From: Alistipes sp.
GTDB taxonomy: Bacteria; Bacteroidota; Bacteroidia; Bacteroidales; Rikenellaceae
NCBI GenBank assembly: GCA_017631275.1
Contig: JAGBTQ010000025.1
Span: forward strand, 1-64,000
Direction of reading: 5' to 3'
DNA length: 64,000 bases
In this document: piece after piece, positions 43,671 to 52,866 of the stretch
How positions within the stretch are numbered: position 1 is the stretch's first letter
Layout: every line of letters starts with the position of its first letter
Program-made: the position numbers and the translations under genes
Notes under the pieces: model-generated
The model's database searches: none
Told to the model about the DNA's origin: nothing
Seen by the model: the letters and a program-made list of their open reading frames with translations, nothing else

Positions 43671-44618
43671 TTAGATGCTCTCCTTCACCTCGTCTAACTC
43701 AATCTCCTCTGTTGTAATCTTTGGGCGGCTCTCCAAGGCGTGCATCATCTCGGCATCGTTAATCTCAATGCGCCTCTTCTCCATCGCTTCACGCTTAAGC
43801 TCCTCCTCGTAGCGCTCGATGATAAGGCTTCGACGCTCAGCATATATCATTCGTCGAATATCATCAGTAACCGACTCGATAGGTGCCTTCTTGCCCTTCT
43901 CAATAATGTCGATGATGGTGAAGTAGAATGTCACATCATCAGCCTTCATTGTCTGCACCTTGCCTTTGCTTAGCAGGTTGTCGTAGTTGCGTGTGCGCAC
44001 CGTTGGCAGATAGCTCAAGAAGTCGGAGAATGTCACCCACTCGCCCGTAAGGTCATTCATCTGTAAGTCATGCTTCTCGGCCATGGCGCTAATCTCCTGT
44101 ATGCCATTCTTCGATGCCTCGCTCAGTGCCTCACGTAGCGAGGAAGAGTTGCGAAAGTCCTTCGATACACGCACCACGATGCCCTTCACCTTGTCGTGGT
44201 CGAGCGTAAACTGCTGTGAGTGGAGTTTGTAGTGCGTCATAATCTGCTCGTCGGTAATCTCGGTGTTGAGCTCCTCATCGACATAATACTGGTCCAACTG
44301 GCGCATTATTAGCGACTGGCGATAGCCCTCTACCAAGCGATTTACCTCCTCCTGTGTTGTTAGCACCTTCTCGGCACGCGCCAACTTTAGGTTGTTTAAC
44401 ACCCAGTTATCGATATACATCTTTGCAAATGTTGCGCTATCAGCGCCAGTCAATCCCTCAGGCATATCTCTGAGTATATCGCCGAGTATTAGCTCTTTAT
44501 TATCGACTGTTGCAACAACTCTGTTATCCTTGTTGCGACTAATAATCGAGTCGCCACTACTACATGCCACAACCATCGTTGCAGCCATAATCGAGAAAAT
44601 ATATATTACCTTTTTCAT
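43671..44618 (-). CDS. Lipoprotein SurA/PrsA-like foldase
   Basis: 315 residues from the ATG at 44618 (another ATG at 44624 is possible). The N-terminus KKVIYIFSIMAATMVVACSS has a lipobox with Cys17. It is followed by the SurA-type N-terminal domain (DSATFAKMYIDNWVLNNLKL, EVNRLVEGYRQSLIMRQLD). The parvulin part is weak and may be non-catalytic. It is a membrane-tethered chaperone preceding surA. The -7 box lies directly upstream, so the leader is almost absent. Confidence 0.85.
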   Translation of the reverse strand: MKKVIYIFSIMAATMVVACSSGDSIISRNKDNRVVATVDNKELILGDILRDMPEGLTGADSATFAKMYIDNWVLNNLKLARAEKVLTTQEEVNRLVEGYRQSLIMRQLDQYYVDEELNTEITDEQIMTHYKLHSQQFTLDHDKVKGIVVRVSKDFRNSSSLREALSEASKNGIQEISAMAEKHDLQMNDLTGEWVTFSDFLSYLPTVRTRNYDNLLSKGKVQTMKADDVTFYFTIIDIIEKGKKAPIESVTDDIRRMIYAERRSLIIERYEEELKREAMEKRRIEINDAEMMHALESRPKITTEEIELDEVKESI

Positions 44619-44628
44619 ATTCATCTTG

Positions 44629-44636
44629 CAAAGATA
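44629..44636 (-). promoter_or_regulatory. -7 box of the surA/ostA operon
   Basis: TATCTTTG on the minus strand. Expected transcription start is within a few bases of the ATGs at 44624 and 44618, suggesting a leaderless or nearly leaderless mRNA. Confidence 0.6.
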
Positions 44637-44683
44637 CACTTTTTCTATGGATAAACGAATCTTCTATGAAGATTATTGTATTT

Positions 44684-44816
44684 CTTGTGATAAGGAGTCA
44701 TCTTCGACCTATCCCAAAAGCTGAGCACCCGAGGCTGTACTTCATGTACTATCCCAGGGTGATTACTTTTCCGATGCACCACATCTGACCCCTTCTGACA
44801 AGAAATAGTGCGCTGA
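44684..44816. repeat. Intergenic palindromic repeat, copy A
   Basis: It begins CTTGTGATAAGG (44684) and ends CCTTCTGACAAG (44802), nearly the reverse complement. A central hairpin (CACCC...GTAC, loop TTCAT, GTAC...GGGTG) is followed by AAATAGTGCGCTGA (44803-44816). The same design occurs at 48627 and 60223. Confidence 0.75.
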
Positions 44817-44829
44817 ATTAGGTGGGCAG

Positions 44830-44985
44830 GGGCTGGAATAGATGGGTAACGCTTCGCTTGATGGGATAGATGGGGACGCTGCGCTTGATGGGTAATTTCC
44901 CATTTATCCCATTCGTCCCATTTATCCTATCTTCCCTATTCTCCCTATTTTTCCAATTCGCCCCATCTACCCGCCCATAAAAAAC
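44830..44985. repeat. Purine/pyrimidine minisatellite tract next to repeat A
   Basis: GATGGG-type units (44832-44892, including two copies of a CGCTTGATGGG block) are followed by CCCAT/CCCTAT-type units (44898-44985). The halves can pair with each other. The 33 bases at 44907-44939 recur exactly at 60526-60558. Confidence 0.7.
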
Positions 44986-45064
44986 AAAACGACGGTTGGG
45001 TATTACTCTTTGTCCCAACCACCGTTTTGTCCTTTTGCAACTATCTATTTATCTCCTCGTTACG

Positions 45065-46936
45065 CTAAAAATTTATGCGCATAACCTCGTCGATACCGTC
45101 GATGTGCGAAATGCTGTCGATGGCTTGCTGAAGCTCATGCAGCGAGTGCACCGAGAAGTCGATAGTACATATCGCAATACGGTCGATATTCTCCGTTGTA
45201 AGAGCTGACATCGTAAGATGTAACTTATCTGTAATACAGTCGATTAGGTCGCTCATGAGGTGATAGCGGTCGATACCCTTGATGCGTATGCGCACAGGGT
45301 ATAAGAATGCCTCATTCTCAGGGAAGCTCTGCGAGAGAATCGAGTCGCCATGTTGCGAGGCAAGGCGTATTGCCACTGGGCAGTCGCGCTTATGCAGCGT
45401 GATGCTTCCGTCGTTGCCCCTGAAGCCGATAACCTCGTCGCCAGGTAGTGGATTACACTTCTCGCAACGCTCATGCTCCAGACGTGGTAGATTGGCAAAA
45501 TAACCGCGTAGGTAGCGCTTAGCACGATATGTCGATACATGCTCCAACCACTCGGGCTCGGGCTTAGCATCGTCGGCAGTGCCAATCTCCACACAATCAC
45601 CACGATGCAACACTGTGCGTAGCGACGATAGCTTGCCGTTGATGCGTGCATAAACAGCCTTCTCGCCAACCTGACTATGAATCTCGAAGGCAAAGTCGAG
45701 GGCTGTAGCTCCCTTAGGCAATATCACGCCACGGCCCTTTGGCGTGAAGACCATGATGTCGTCGTTGTAGAATGTCAGCGTAACGCCGTCCATAAACTCC
45801 ATGCCGTGGCTATCCGATGCCACATCCTGAAGTATCGACTTAAACTTCTCGAGCCATGCCTTAACATTCTCCTCGGTGCACTCTGCGGCGCAGCCAAGGC
45901 GTGAGTTGCGCACCATGCGCTCAGAGGAGATGTGCACCTCCTCCCATATTCCCTGCTCGGTGAGTAGCTTAACGTGGAAGCTCTGGTAGCCATTCTCCTT
46001 AGGTGCGTCGATATAGTTGGCAACGCTTCCTGGCTTCTCCTTGAAGATGTCGGTAAGCACTGAGTAGATGTGTAGGCTCATTGTCTTCTCGCTATACTCT
46101 GCACTATTAGGGTATATGATGCGGATATAGTGTTTGCCGTCAACATGCTTAATATCAGAGCCCTTTGCCTGCATTTTGCGCCAGATGCTATATGGCTTGC
46201 GATAGCGAATCTCGGTGCGTGCCTCAATGCCAGCACCCTCTAGTGTCTCGCTTATCTTCGAGGTAAAGCGCTCAAGACGTGGCCTGTCGTTTGTGCGCTC
46301 CTCGGCAAGCATGCGCTCAACATCGGCATAGTCGCGAGGACAGCGATATCGGAACGAGAGGTTCTCCAACTCCGTCTTAATATGGTATAGACCAAGACGA
46401 TTGGCAAGTGGGGCATAGAAGTAGTCGGTCTCACCAGCAATCTTCATCTGCTTATCTGCGCGCATGCTATCCAGCGTACGCATGTTGTGCAGACGGTCGG
46501 CGAGCTTGATTAGTAGAGCACGAATGTCGTAGTGCACCGACTCGAGTATTTGGCGATAGTTGTCCACCTGCTTCGAGTGCTCATAGCTCTTCTTTTTGCG
46601 CTTGGTCACGGTGTCCACCAAGAATGCCACGTCGTCGCCAAAGCGCTCACGAATATCCTCGACAGTGTAGTCGGTATCCTCCACCACGTCGTGTAGGAAT
46701 GCCGAGATTACCGGGTTGTCGCCAAGCTCTAGCTCGCGGGCAACAATCGAGGCTACAGCAATAGGGTGTATGATATACGGCTCGCCACTCTTGCGCTTCT
46801 GCTCGCGGTGTGCCTCGTGTGCAAACTCATAGGCGCGATAGATGCGGTCTACCTCCTCGACTGTTGCACGTGTGCGTATGTAGTCGAACAACTGCTCTAC
46901 GCTATTGTGTATGCGGGTTTCGTAAATATCCTTCAT
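45065..46936 (-). CDS. RelA/SpoT-homologue (RSH), hydrolase intact, synthetase domain divergent
   Basis: 623 residues, shorter than usual for RSH proteins (about 700-750). The N-terminal HD hydrolase is complete: EPYIIHPIAV, AFLHDVVEDTDYTVEDI and KLADRLHNMRTLD. The synthetase region keeps KPYSIWRKMQAKG and PKENGYQSFHV. However, the usual EVQIRT reads EVHISS, the usual G-AAHW reads GCAAEC, and the D-x4-R segment is altered. TGS (GVILPKGATALDFAFEIHS) and a C-terminal ACT domain follow. It probably degrades (p)ppGpp more than it makes it (inference). It is a single gene with its own -7 box (46964-46971). Confidence 0.85.
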   Translation of the reverse strand: MKDIYETRIHNSVEQLFDYIRTRATVEEVDRIYRAYEFAHEAHREQKRKSGEPYIIHPIAVASIVARELELGDNPVISAFLHDVVEDTDYTVEDIRERFGDDVAFLVDTVTKRKKKSYEHSKQVDNYRQILESVHYDIRALLIKLADRLHNMRTLDSMRADKQMKIAGETDYFYAPLANRLGLYHIKTELENLSFRYRCPRDYADVERMLAEERTNDRPRLERFTSKISETLEGAGIEARTEIRYRKPYSIWRKMQAKGSDIKHVDGKHYIRIIYPNSAEYSEKTMSLHIYSVLTDIFKEKPGSVANYIDAPKENGYQSFHVKLLTEQGIWEEVHISSERMVRNSRLGCAAECTEENVKAWLEKFKSILQDVASDSHGMEFMDGVTLTFYNDDIMVFTPKGRGVILPKGATALDFAFEIHSQVGEKAVYARINGKLSSLRTVLHRGDCVEIGTADDAKPEPEWLEHVSTYRAKRYLRGYFANLPRLEHERCEKCNPLPGDEVIGFRGNDGSITLHKRDCPVAIRLASQHGDSILSQSFPENEAFLYPVRIRIKGIDRYHLMSDLIDCITDKLHLTMSALTTENIDRIAICTIDFSVHSLHELQQAIDSISHIDGIDEVMRINF

Positions 46937-46963
46937 GCTGTAATCTAAATTTGGGAATTACTG

Positions 46964-46971
46964 CAAATTTA
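46964..46971 (-). promoter_or_regulatory. -7 box of the RSH gene
   Basis: TAAATTTG on the minus strand matches TAnnTTTG; leader about 25 bases. Confidence 0.5.
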
Positions 46972-47003
46972 ATAAAAATTTAGTAAAGTGTTCCAAAATT
47001 TTT

Positions 47004-47011
47004 TATCTTTG
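47004..47011 (+). promoter_or_regulatory. -7 box of the three-domain lipoprotein gene
   Basis: TATCTTTG matches TAnnTTTG; leader about 25 bases. Confidence 0.6.
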
Positions 47012-47040
47012 CACTTGGTTAATGATAAAATACCTAAAAT

Positions 47041-48633
47041 ATGAAGCGATTTTTACACTTTTTGTTGCTCTTTGTGGGCGTTGCACACCTCGTTGCATGC
47101 TCCGAGCCCGATACTCCCGTAGTGCCTGAGGAGCCTACTCACGAGAATAAGGAGTTTGCCTTCGAGAATGTTATGATAAATGATACTCAGCTACGCTTGG
47201 ATATCATTCCCGAGAATAAGGATATGGAGTATGTTGTGTTCTTGGCAGAGGTCAAGCACTTCTATATGAACAACATCGACACGCGTGAGGAACTGCTCGA
47301 GGACGACTTTGGCTATGTCATGGGGCTTGCTAAGCAGTATGGCATGCCTGTGCGCGACTTCCTTGAGGCTGTGGGCTGGCTCGTTAAGGGCGATGTTAAG
47401 GAGTATGGTGCCGTTAGCCTATATCCCAACACCGAGTATGTTGTTTATTGCTACGGCGTAAATATCGACGGCGAAAGCTACGAGGCGACAACACCAGTAA
47501 ACTATGTTGTTGTCAAGACCACCACGCCCGAGCTTATTGATGTTAAGTTCGATGTGACAACGAAGGTCGAGGGTAATAAGGTCTCTATGACCATAGATCC
47601 GAACGGCTACAATGGCTTATATTATAGCTATATCGTGCCCGATAGCGACCGCTACTTTGTTCACGAGGGCATGGAGTTTACCGAGGAGTACATCACCTAT
47701 TACCGCAATCGTGCATTCACTGAGTTTAATCCACGTATCAACGACCAGGGTATTGCCGCTGATCAGTTCTGCCACCAGGGCGTAACAACCATCGAGCAGC
47801 GCCTTGATCCCGATACCAATTACCAGATTGTGCTCTTTGCCGTTAGCAATGGTCAGATGCCACTGCTCTGCTCAGTGCCTATGGCATTCAACTTTACAAC
47901 CGAGGATGTTAAGCTAAGTAGCCTAACTATCGACCTTAAGGTGACCGACATCACCCCTTATACAGCGCAGCTTACAGTGACACCTTCGAACGACACCGAG
48001 CAGTATGCCTGCGTCTTCCTTGCTCGCAACCAAATCCCTCCTTATGAGGATGAGTACGAGCAGATGATGGCGCTCATTTCTGACTATCTTCCAGCAATGT
48101 TCTATGGCAGTTGGAGCGAGCAGCTTATGCCACTTATGCCTAACTCCGATTACACTGTGCTCGCCTTTGGTGTCGAGAACAATCTGCCTACAACTCAGCT
48201 CTTCCGCTACGACTTTACGTCGGCTGAGGCTGAGGAGGGAGCTATCTCTATCGAGGGTATCGAACTTGTTAAGCTCTTCGATGCCGAGGAGATTGCAGCA
48301 TTAGACTCTCGCTATGCCTATTTGGTTGATGAGTGTCAATGTGTAGGTCTTGTCGAGATGAAGACCTCGGCACCTACCGATAGCGTATATTTCTGGTGGT
48401 ATGAGGATTGGATGAAGTATGAGTATAGCGAGGAGGCATTCCTCGAGGATTTGTTGCTCTACGATCCAACAGAGAGAATTCAGCTTATGAATATGTACTA
48501 CGACCTACCTATGCTCTTTGCGGGTATTGCCGAGGATGGCGAGGGTAACATGAGCCCTATATACTACACTGAGATCTTCACCCTCAGCAAGGAGCAGTGT
48601 TCGCCAGCTTCCGAATTCTTTGATTTGTTGTGA
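47041..48633 (+). CDS. Lipoprotein with three repeated beta-sandwich-like domains
   Basis: 530 residues. The lipobox is LVAC, with Cys20 followed by SEPDTPVVPEEP. Three related domains of about 130 residues follow. Each has a strand ending in an IxP or TxxPxN turn, then an aromatic strand (IIPENKDMEYVVFLAEV; IDPNGYNGLYYSYIVP; VTPSNDTEQYACVFLA) and a helix-rich insertion. This looks like a Bacteroidota surface or periplasmic lipoprotein with Ig/FnIII-like repeats; I do not recognise a named family. The stop codon TGA lies inside the start of the palindromic repeat B, which may serve as its terminator. Confidence 0.75.
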   Translation: MKRFLHFLLLFVGVAHLVACSEPDTPVVPEEPTHENKEFAFENVMINDTQLRLDIIPENKDMEYVVFLAEVKHFYMNNIDTREELLEDDFGYVMGLAKQYGMPVRDFLEAVGWLVKGDVKEYGAVSLYPNTEYVVYCYGVNIDGESYEATTPVNYVVVKTTTPELIDVKFDVTTKVEGNKVSMTIDPNGYNGLYYSYIVPDSDRYFVHEGMEFTEEYITYYRNRAFTEFNPRINDQGIAADQFCHQGVTTIEQRLDPDTNYQIVLFAVSNGQMPLLCSVPMAFNFTTEDVKLSSLTIDLKVTDITPYTAQLTVTPSNDTEQYACVFLARNQIPPYEDEYEQMMALISDYLPAMFYGSWSEQLMPLMPNSDYTVLAFGVENNLPTTQLFRYDFTSAEAEEGAISIEGIELVKLFDAEEIAALDSRYAYLVDECQCVGLVEMKTSAPTDSVYFWWYEDWMKYEYSEEAFLEDLLLYDPTERIQLMNMYYDLPMLFAGIAEDGEGNMSPIYYTEIFTLSKEQCSPASEFFDLL

Positions 48634-48761
48634 TAAGGGCGCATCTGCTGCCGCTAGCAAAAAGAGTCCCGACAATGAGCAGTATTTCTTGTACTGCCCA
48701 TCGTCGGGATTTTTGCCGAGCGTTGCATCTGCAACCCTTCTCGCGAGAAATAGTGCGCTGA
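48627..48761. repeat. Intergenic palindromic repeat, copy B
   Basis: TTGTGATAAGGG start (48628), central stem TCCCGAC...GTCGGGA with TATTTCTTGTA apex, end CCCTTCTCGCGAG (48747), then AAATAGTGCGCTGA (48748-48761), the same 14 bases as after copy A. The start overlaps the stop codon of the lipoprotein gene. Confidence 0.75.
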
Positions 48762-48777
48762 TTGATGTGATATATTA

Positions 48778-48896
48778 ATGAGTTTAGTGAATTTAATGAG
48801 TTTAGTGATAGCCTTTCCCTAAGTTCTTTAAATTCCTTATCTTCCTTATCTTCCTTATCTTCCCTATCTATCCCATTCGTCCCATCTTTCCCATAA
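48778..48896. repeat. Tandem and CCCAT/CTTATCTTC-type tract next to repeat B
   Basis: Two copies of an AATGAGTTTAGTGA-like unit (48778-48812), then CTTATCTTC repeated about three times (48837-48863) running into CCCTATC/CCCATTCGTCCCATC (48863-48893). This is the same kind of tract as beside copies A and C. Confidence 0.7.
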
Positions 48897-48927
48897 AATA
48901 AACTCCGTGCGAGGCACACCATACCTC

Positions 48928-49560
48928 TTACCCCTCACTATTTGCCTCTTTGTCGTAGATTCTCTCGTAAATCTCTCTGAGTAGTGGCTTGTTGGCGATT
49001 ATCTGGCGGAGCTCCTCGAGGCGCTGAGCGTTGTCCGACTCGGGTAGCCATAGTCGGAGATAGCCATCATAGTCGTACTTCTCGCCGAGGTGCTCAACGA
49101 GGCGGTCGTAACCCTCTTCACGGCTGAGTGTGGGGTGGTGCGTCAGTGTAAACTGAATGGTGCGACGAATAATCGACTCGGGAACGATGACCCTGTCTGC
49201 CTCGGCAACAATGCGCCCATATATTGTGCGTGGCTCGCCCTTTGACGACGCGCGATGATCCTCAGCAGCATCTGCCATGGTGGCTATCTGCTCCTCGCTA
49301 AACCACTCTCTTAACGCCTTATCTTCGAGTATTATGCGCTTCGACTCGCTGTGGTGCTTCTCGCGCCCAAAGGTTAAGCCCGTGTCGTGGTAGGCGGCGA
49401 TGACGTATGCCATCTCCACGTCTACACCATATATCTCAGCATAGCGCACGCTAGCCTCGATGACTGTTGCCACATGGTCGCGCCTATGTGCTGCGTCAAA
49501 TAGGTCGTAGCGGGGTATTATCTCTCGCTCGACATACTCTACAATTTCTTGACGTATCAT
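48928..49560 (-). CDS. HD-domain phosphohydrolase
   Basis: 210 residues from the ATG at 49560. The metal-binding pattern is AAHRRDHVATVI (first His), AAYHDTGL (HD) and DAAEDHRAS (late His/Asp). The substrate is unknown. The ATG is two bases from the stop of the inactive M16 gene, so it ends the three-gene M16/M16/HD operon. Confidence 0.88.
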   Translation of the reverse strand: MIRQEIVEYVEREIIPRYDLFDAAHRRDHVATVIEASVRYAEIYGVDVEMAYVIAAYHDTGLTFGREKHHSESKRIILEDKALREWFSEEQIATMADAAEDHRASSKGEPRTIYGRIVAEADRVIVPESIIRRTIQFTLTHHPTLSREEGYDRLVEHLGEKYDYDGYLRLWLPESDNAQRLEELRQIIANKPLLREIYERIYDKEANSEG

Positions 49561-49561
49561 G

Positions 49562-50818
49562 CTATCCTGCGACCACAACAACGAGGTCGTCACGTTTTAG
49601 GTACTTCTCGGCGAGGCGCTTGATCTCCTCGGGCGTAATCGAGAATATGCGCTGTACGCTCTGCTCGGTGGCGCTGTTGTCCATGCCACACATTATATTT
49701 TCGATTGTCACGTCGGCAATGCCAAATGGCCCGTCGAGGATGCGTAGTATCTCGCCAATCATCACATTTTTGACCATCTGCAACTCCTCCTCCGATATTA
49801 GCTCGTGGCGCAGTCGCTCTATCTCATTGTATATCTCCTTAATCGCCTCCTCGCGCTTCTCGCGTGCCACCTGTGTTGCTATGGCGAGGTAACCCTCCTG
49901 CTCGAAGTTTACCATGGCAGCCATCACGCCATAGGTGTAGCCATGCTCCTCGCGTAGGTTCTGCATTAGGCGTGAGCCGAAGTATCCGCCGAGGATTGCT
50001 GCCACCACCTGCATGCCCACAAAGTCGGGGTGTGTGCGTGGAAAGAGCAGACGTCCTACACGCACCGACGACTGAAGTGCCGACTCGACATTGTGCTCTA
50101 AGTAGTGTGTGGTCTTTGCCTCTGGAAACTCCACTTCGGGGCTTGCTCCCGAGTGTAGCTCTGCTGCCAGCGCCTCAATCTTGGCATAGACACCCTCGTC
50201 AATATTTCCGCTACACACCACAAAGGCATTCTCGGCGGTGTATAGTTTTGTGTAGTGCTCCCTAAGGTCGTCGGTTGTAAGGTTGTCGTACTCATCCTCG
50301 TGTGTCGATATGCCGTAGGGGTGGTCTTTGCCAAAGAGTGCCTCGGCAAAGAGCTCACGCGACTGCATATCCACCTTCTTGCGCTCGATTACAAGGCTCT
50401 GCTTGCGCTTCTGGCGATACACATCGAACTCGCGCTCGGGGAATGCGGGGTGGAGTAGTATCTCGCGTGCCACGGCGAGTGTTGGCTCAAAGAACTTCTT
50501 GAGCGTGCAGAACGATATGTAGCTGTAGTCGCGGTCTATGTTCACGTCGAAATATGAGCCGTAGAAGTCGAGTCGCTCGGCAATCTCTTGTGCTGTTAGC
50601 GATGTGCTTCCCTCGCCGAGCATATTGGCTGTCGACGATGCTGCAAAGGGCTTTGTCTGCAATGAGCTTCCCGCCTTGAACACGAATGTGAAGCGCACAA
50701 CCTCGAAGTCGTCGCTCGATAGGGTATATATCCTCACTCCATTCTTTGCGTGTGTTAGGCGTGATGGTGGCATCTCCACGCTACGAGGAATAACTATGTC
50801 GGGTTGTTGGCGTATCAT
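49562..50818 (-). CDS. M16-family peptidase homologue lacking the zinc site (non-catalytic subunit)
   Basis: 418 residues from the ATG at 50818. The M16 fold is clear (GLTF-like FVFKAGSSLQTK, EHGYTYGVMAAMVNFEQEGY near the C-terminal half with the substrate-binding Arg/Tyr region), but the zinc motif HxxEH is missing where it should be (SSTANMLGEGS). Such proteins pair with an active M16 partner. Its start overlaps the stop of the active-subunit gene by four bases, which supports a 1:1 complex. Confidence 0.9.
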   Translation of the reverse strand: MIRQQPDIVIPRSVEMPPSRLTHAKNGVRIYTLSSDDFEVVRFTFVFKAGSSLQTKPFAASSTANMLGEGSTSLTAQEIAERLDFYGSYFDVNIDRDYSYISFCTLKKFFEPTLAVAREILLHPAFPEREFDVYRQKRKQSLVIERKKVDMQSRELFAEALFGKDHPYGISTHEDEYDNLTTDDLREHYTKLYTAENAFVVCSGNIDEGVYAKIEALAAELHSGASPEVEFPEAKTTHYLEHNVESALQSSVRVGRLLFPRTHPDFVGMQVVAAILGGYFGSRLMQNLREEHGYTYGVMAAMVNFEQEGYLAIATQVAREKREEAIKEIYNEIERLRHELISEEELQMVKNVMIGEILRILDGPFGIADVTIENIMCGMDNSATEQSVQRIFSITPEEIKRLAEKYLKRDDLVVVVAG

Positions 50819-52053
50819 TGTTTTGCTCTGTAGATTAGTGTTGATGAATTTTGCTTGCGGAAGCATCGCTCGGCAAATGCCATCACCTGCTCACGTGTCA
50901 GTGCTCGGTAAATCTCTGCCTCACGGTTGATTAGCGTTATGTCGCCCGTCATGGCGTAGAAGCCTAGGTTTAGCGCCTTGTTCATGATGTTTATCTCGCC
51001 CATGAGCATGTTTGCCTCGAACTTGTTCTTGACCTTCTCCATCTCGTAGTCCGATATGTTGCCCGCCTTTATCTCGTCGAGCTCCTGCCATAGCGCACGC
51101 TCGGCCTCCTCTTCCAATGTCTGAGGCATGAGTCGTCCCTTTATCACGAACAATCCCTCGTCGAGGCTACCTGTGATGTAGGCATTCACCGACGAGAACA
51201 ATCCTCGCTCCTTAATTAGTCGGTTTACCAAGCGTGATGACTCGCCACCTGCCAACAAATCGGACGATAGGTCGCCACAGAAGAAGTCTTCGGATTGGCG
51301 GTCGCCCATGTGTAGGGCTATGGTTATGTCCGTCGCGGGCACGTCGCGCTCCACCTCTAGGCGACGTGCCTCGGTCTGCACGGGCTCGTGGGGTATAGGT
51401 AGTATCTCGCCACCATGATCCTCGATGTCACCGAAATACTCCTCTGCCATAGCGAGCATCTCCTCCTCGGGTAGGTCGGCAGAGATTGATAGTATGGCAC
51501 GCGATGGGCGGTAGTGGCGAGCATAGAACTCGCGCACGTCGTCGAGTGTTGCTCGCTCGATATGCTCGGGCGACTGACCTATTGTTGACCAGCGGTAGGG
51601 GTGGGTCGTATATGCGAGGTTGCGCAGTAGCAGCTGCTCGTCGCCGTATGGCTGATTTAGGAAGCGCTGCTTGAACTCCTCGATAACGACTTGCTTTTCG
51701 GTCGAGTATGCCTCCTCCGATATGTTTAGGTTCTGCATTCTGTCGCTCTCGAGCCATAGTGCTGTCGATAGGTTCTCCTTCGGCAGTGTTATGTAGAAGT
51801 CGGTGTAGTCGTTGTTGGTGAAGGCGTTGTTCTCGCCCGATGCCATCTGTACGGGTACGTCGAACTCGGGCACGTTGTGCGTGCCACGAAACATAAGGTG
51901 CTCGAACAAATGGGCAAATCCCGTTTTTGTTGGCTCCTCGTTGCGTGCCCCCACCATGTATAGAATGTTCACTGCTGCAAGCTTCGATGCGCGGTCACGA
52001 TTTACCAACACACGCAGTCCGTTGCGTAGGGTCTTTTCGGTATATTTTATCAT
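50815..52053 (-). CDS. M16-family zinc metallopeptidase, active subunit
   Basis: 412 residues. The inverted zinc motif HLFEHLMF (HxxEH) lies at about 47-54, followed by the downstream zinc-ligand Glu region in EKQVVIEEFKQR. YTEKTLRNGLRVLVN is the usual N-terminus. It probably degrades peptides in the periplasm or cytoplasm; no clear signal peptide is seen, so cytoplasmic is more likely. It is first of the operon with its inactive homologue. Confidence 0.92.
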   Translation of the reverse strand: MIKYTEKTLRNGLRVLVNRDRASKLAAVNILYMVGARNEEPTKTGFAHLFEHLMFRGTHNVPEFDVPVQMASGENNAFTNNDYTDFYITLPKENLSTALWLESDRMQNLNISEEAYSTEKQVVIEEFKQRFLNQPYGDEQLLLRNLAYTTHPYRWSTIGQSPEHIERATLDDVREFYARHYRPSRAILSISADLPEEEMLAMAEEYFGDIEDHGGEILPIPHEPVQTEARRLEVERDVPATDITIALHMGDRQSEDFFCGDLSSDLLAGGESSRLVNRLIKERGLFSSVNAYITGSLDEGLFVIKGRLMPQTLEEEAERALWQELDEIKAGNISDYEMEKVKNKFEANMLMGEINIMNKALNLGFYAMTGDITLINREAEIYRALTREQVMAFAERCFRKQNSSTLIYRAKQ

Positions 52054-52076
52054 TGTCTTGCTTATTGCAATTATTC

Positions 52077-52742
52077 TTATTTAATCGGCTTTATCTGCTT
52101 CTTGTATCTGCTCCAGTTAGGGTCTTTCTTGTATGCTTTGATTGCCTCTTTGGGCACATATATCATTGTTGTTTCACCTATCCTTAAGTAATCTATTGCA
52201 GGTGGCGTTGTGGCTAAACATGTTATGCTTGTTAGGCTGCTGCAACCAAGGAATGCACTCTCTCCAATGCTAGTTACGCTATTCGGAATAGTAATGCTAG
52301 TTAGGCTGCTGCAACCCCAGAATGCATACCAACCAATGCTAGTTACGCTATTAGGAATGGTAATGCTAGTTAGGCCACTGCAACCATAGAATGCATACCA
52401 ACCAATGCTAGTTACGCTATTAGGAATAGTAATGCTAGTTAGGCTGCTGCAACCCTCGAATGCACTATATCCAATGCTAGTTACGCTATCGGGAATAGTA
52501 ATGCTTTTAAGGCTGCTACAACCCTTGAATGCATAATCTCCAATGCTAGTTACTCTATCCCTAAATTTTAGTACTCCTCGACCATTATTATAGCTATTTG
52601 AAACCAAATCGTCATCGTTGAAAGATATAGTTCTTCCATCGGTCGTTGTGTACCAAATCTCATTATTTGGCGGAGTCTGCGCCGAGGCGGTAGCAACCGC
52701 TACCATAAGGCAGACGACAAATGCGAAGAGTTTACGTAGCAT
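52077..52742 (-). CDS. BspA-type leucine-rich-repeat surface protein (short)
   Basis: 221 residues from the ATG at 52742. A signal peptide ([20 protein letters not shown]) is followed by the shared head [13 protein letters not shown], then five 23-residue LRR_5 units of the form [20 protein letters not shown], and a tail with [20 protein letters not shown]. It is a short version of the 1138-residue protein at 53.97-57.38 kb. The repeat units are nearly identical in DNA. It is probably secreted or surface-exposed. Confidence 0.9.
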   Translation of the reverse strand: MLRKLFAFVVCLMVAVATASAQTPPNNEIWYTTTDGRTISFNDDDLVSNSYNNGRGVLKFRDRVTSIGDYAFKGCSSLKSITIPDSVTSIGYSAFEGCSSLTSITIPNSVTSIGWYAFYGCSGLTSITIPNSVTSIGWYAFWGCSSLTSITIPNSVTSIGESAFLGCSSLTSITCLATTPPAIDYLRIGETTMIYVPKEAIKAYKKDPNWSRYKKQIKPIK

Positions 52743-52787
52743 ATAGTGTTGCGTTAATTGAGGGTTATACGTTAATATAGTAATGTA

Positions 52788-52795
52788 CAAATATA
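52788..52795 (-). promoter_or_regulatory. -7 box of the short LRR gene
   Basis: TATATTTG on the minus strand matches TAnnTTTG; leader about 40 bases. Confidence 0.55.
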
Positions 52796-52837
52796 CGAAA
52801 AATATACTCTCATGGTAGCAACCTGAGAAATAATTTC

Positions 52838-52845
52838 TAACTTTG
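52838..52845 (+). promoter_or_regulatory. -7 box of the PTS IIC-like gene
   Basis: TAACTTTG matches TAnnTTTG; leader about 15 bases. Confidence 0.55.
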
Positions 52846-52866
52846 TGTTAGTAAAACCTAATAACT

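Noticed and set aside
48584-48922. Minus-strand frames over the intergenic tracts (also 44818-45018 and 60220-60477)
   Set aside because: They read the degenerate CCCAT/CTTATC repeats as NGTNG or DKED strings. They overlap the repeat family and have no independent gene signals.
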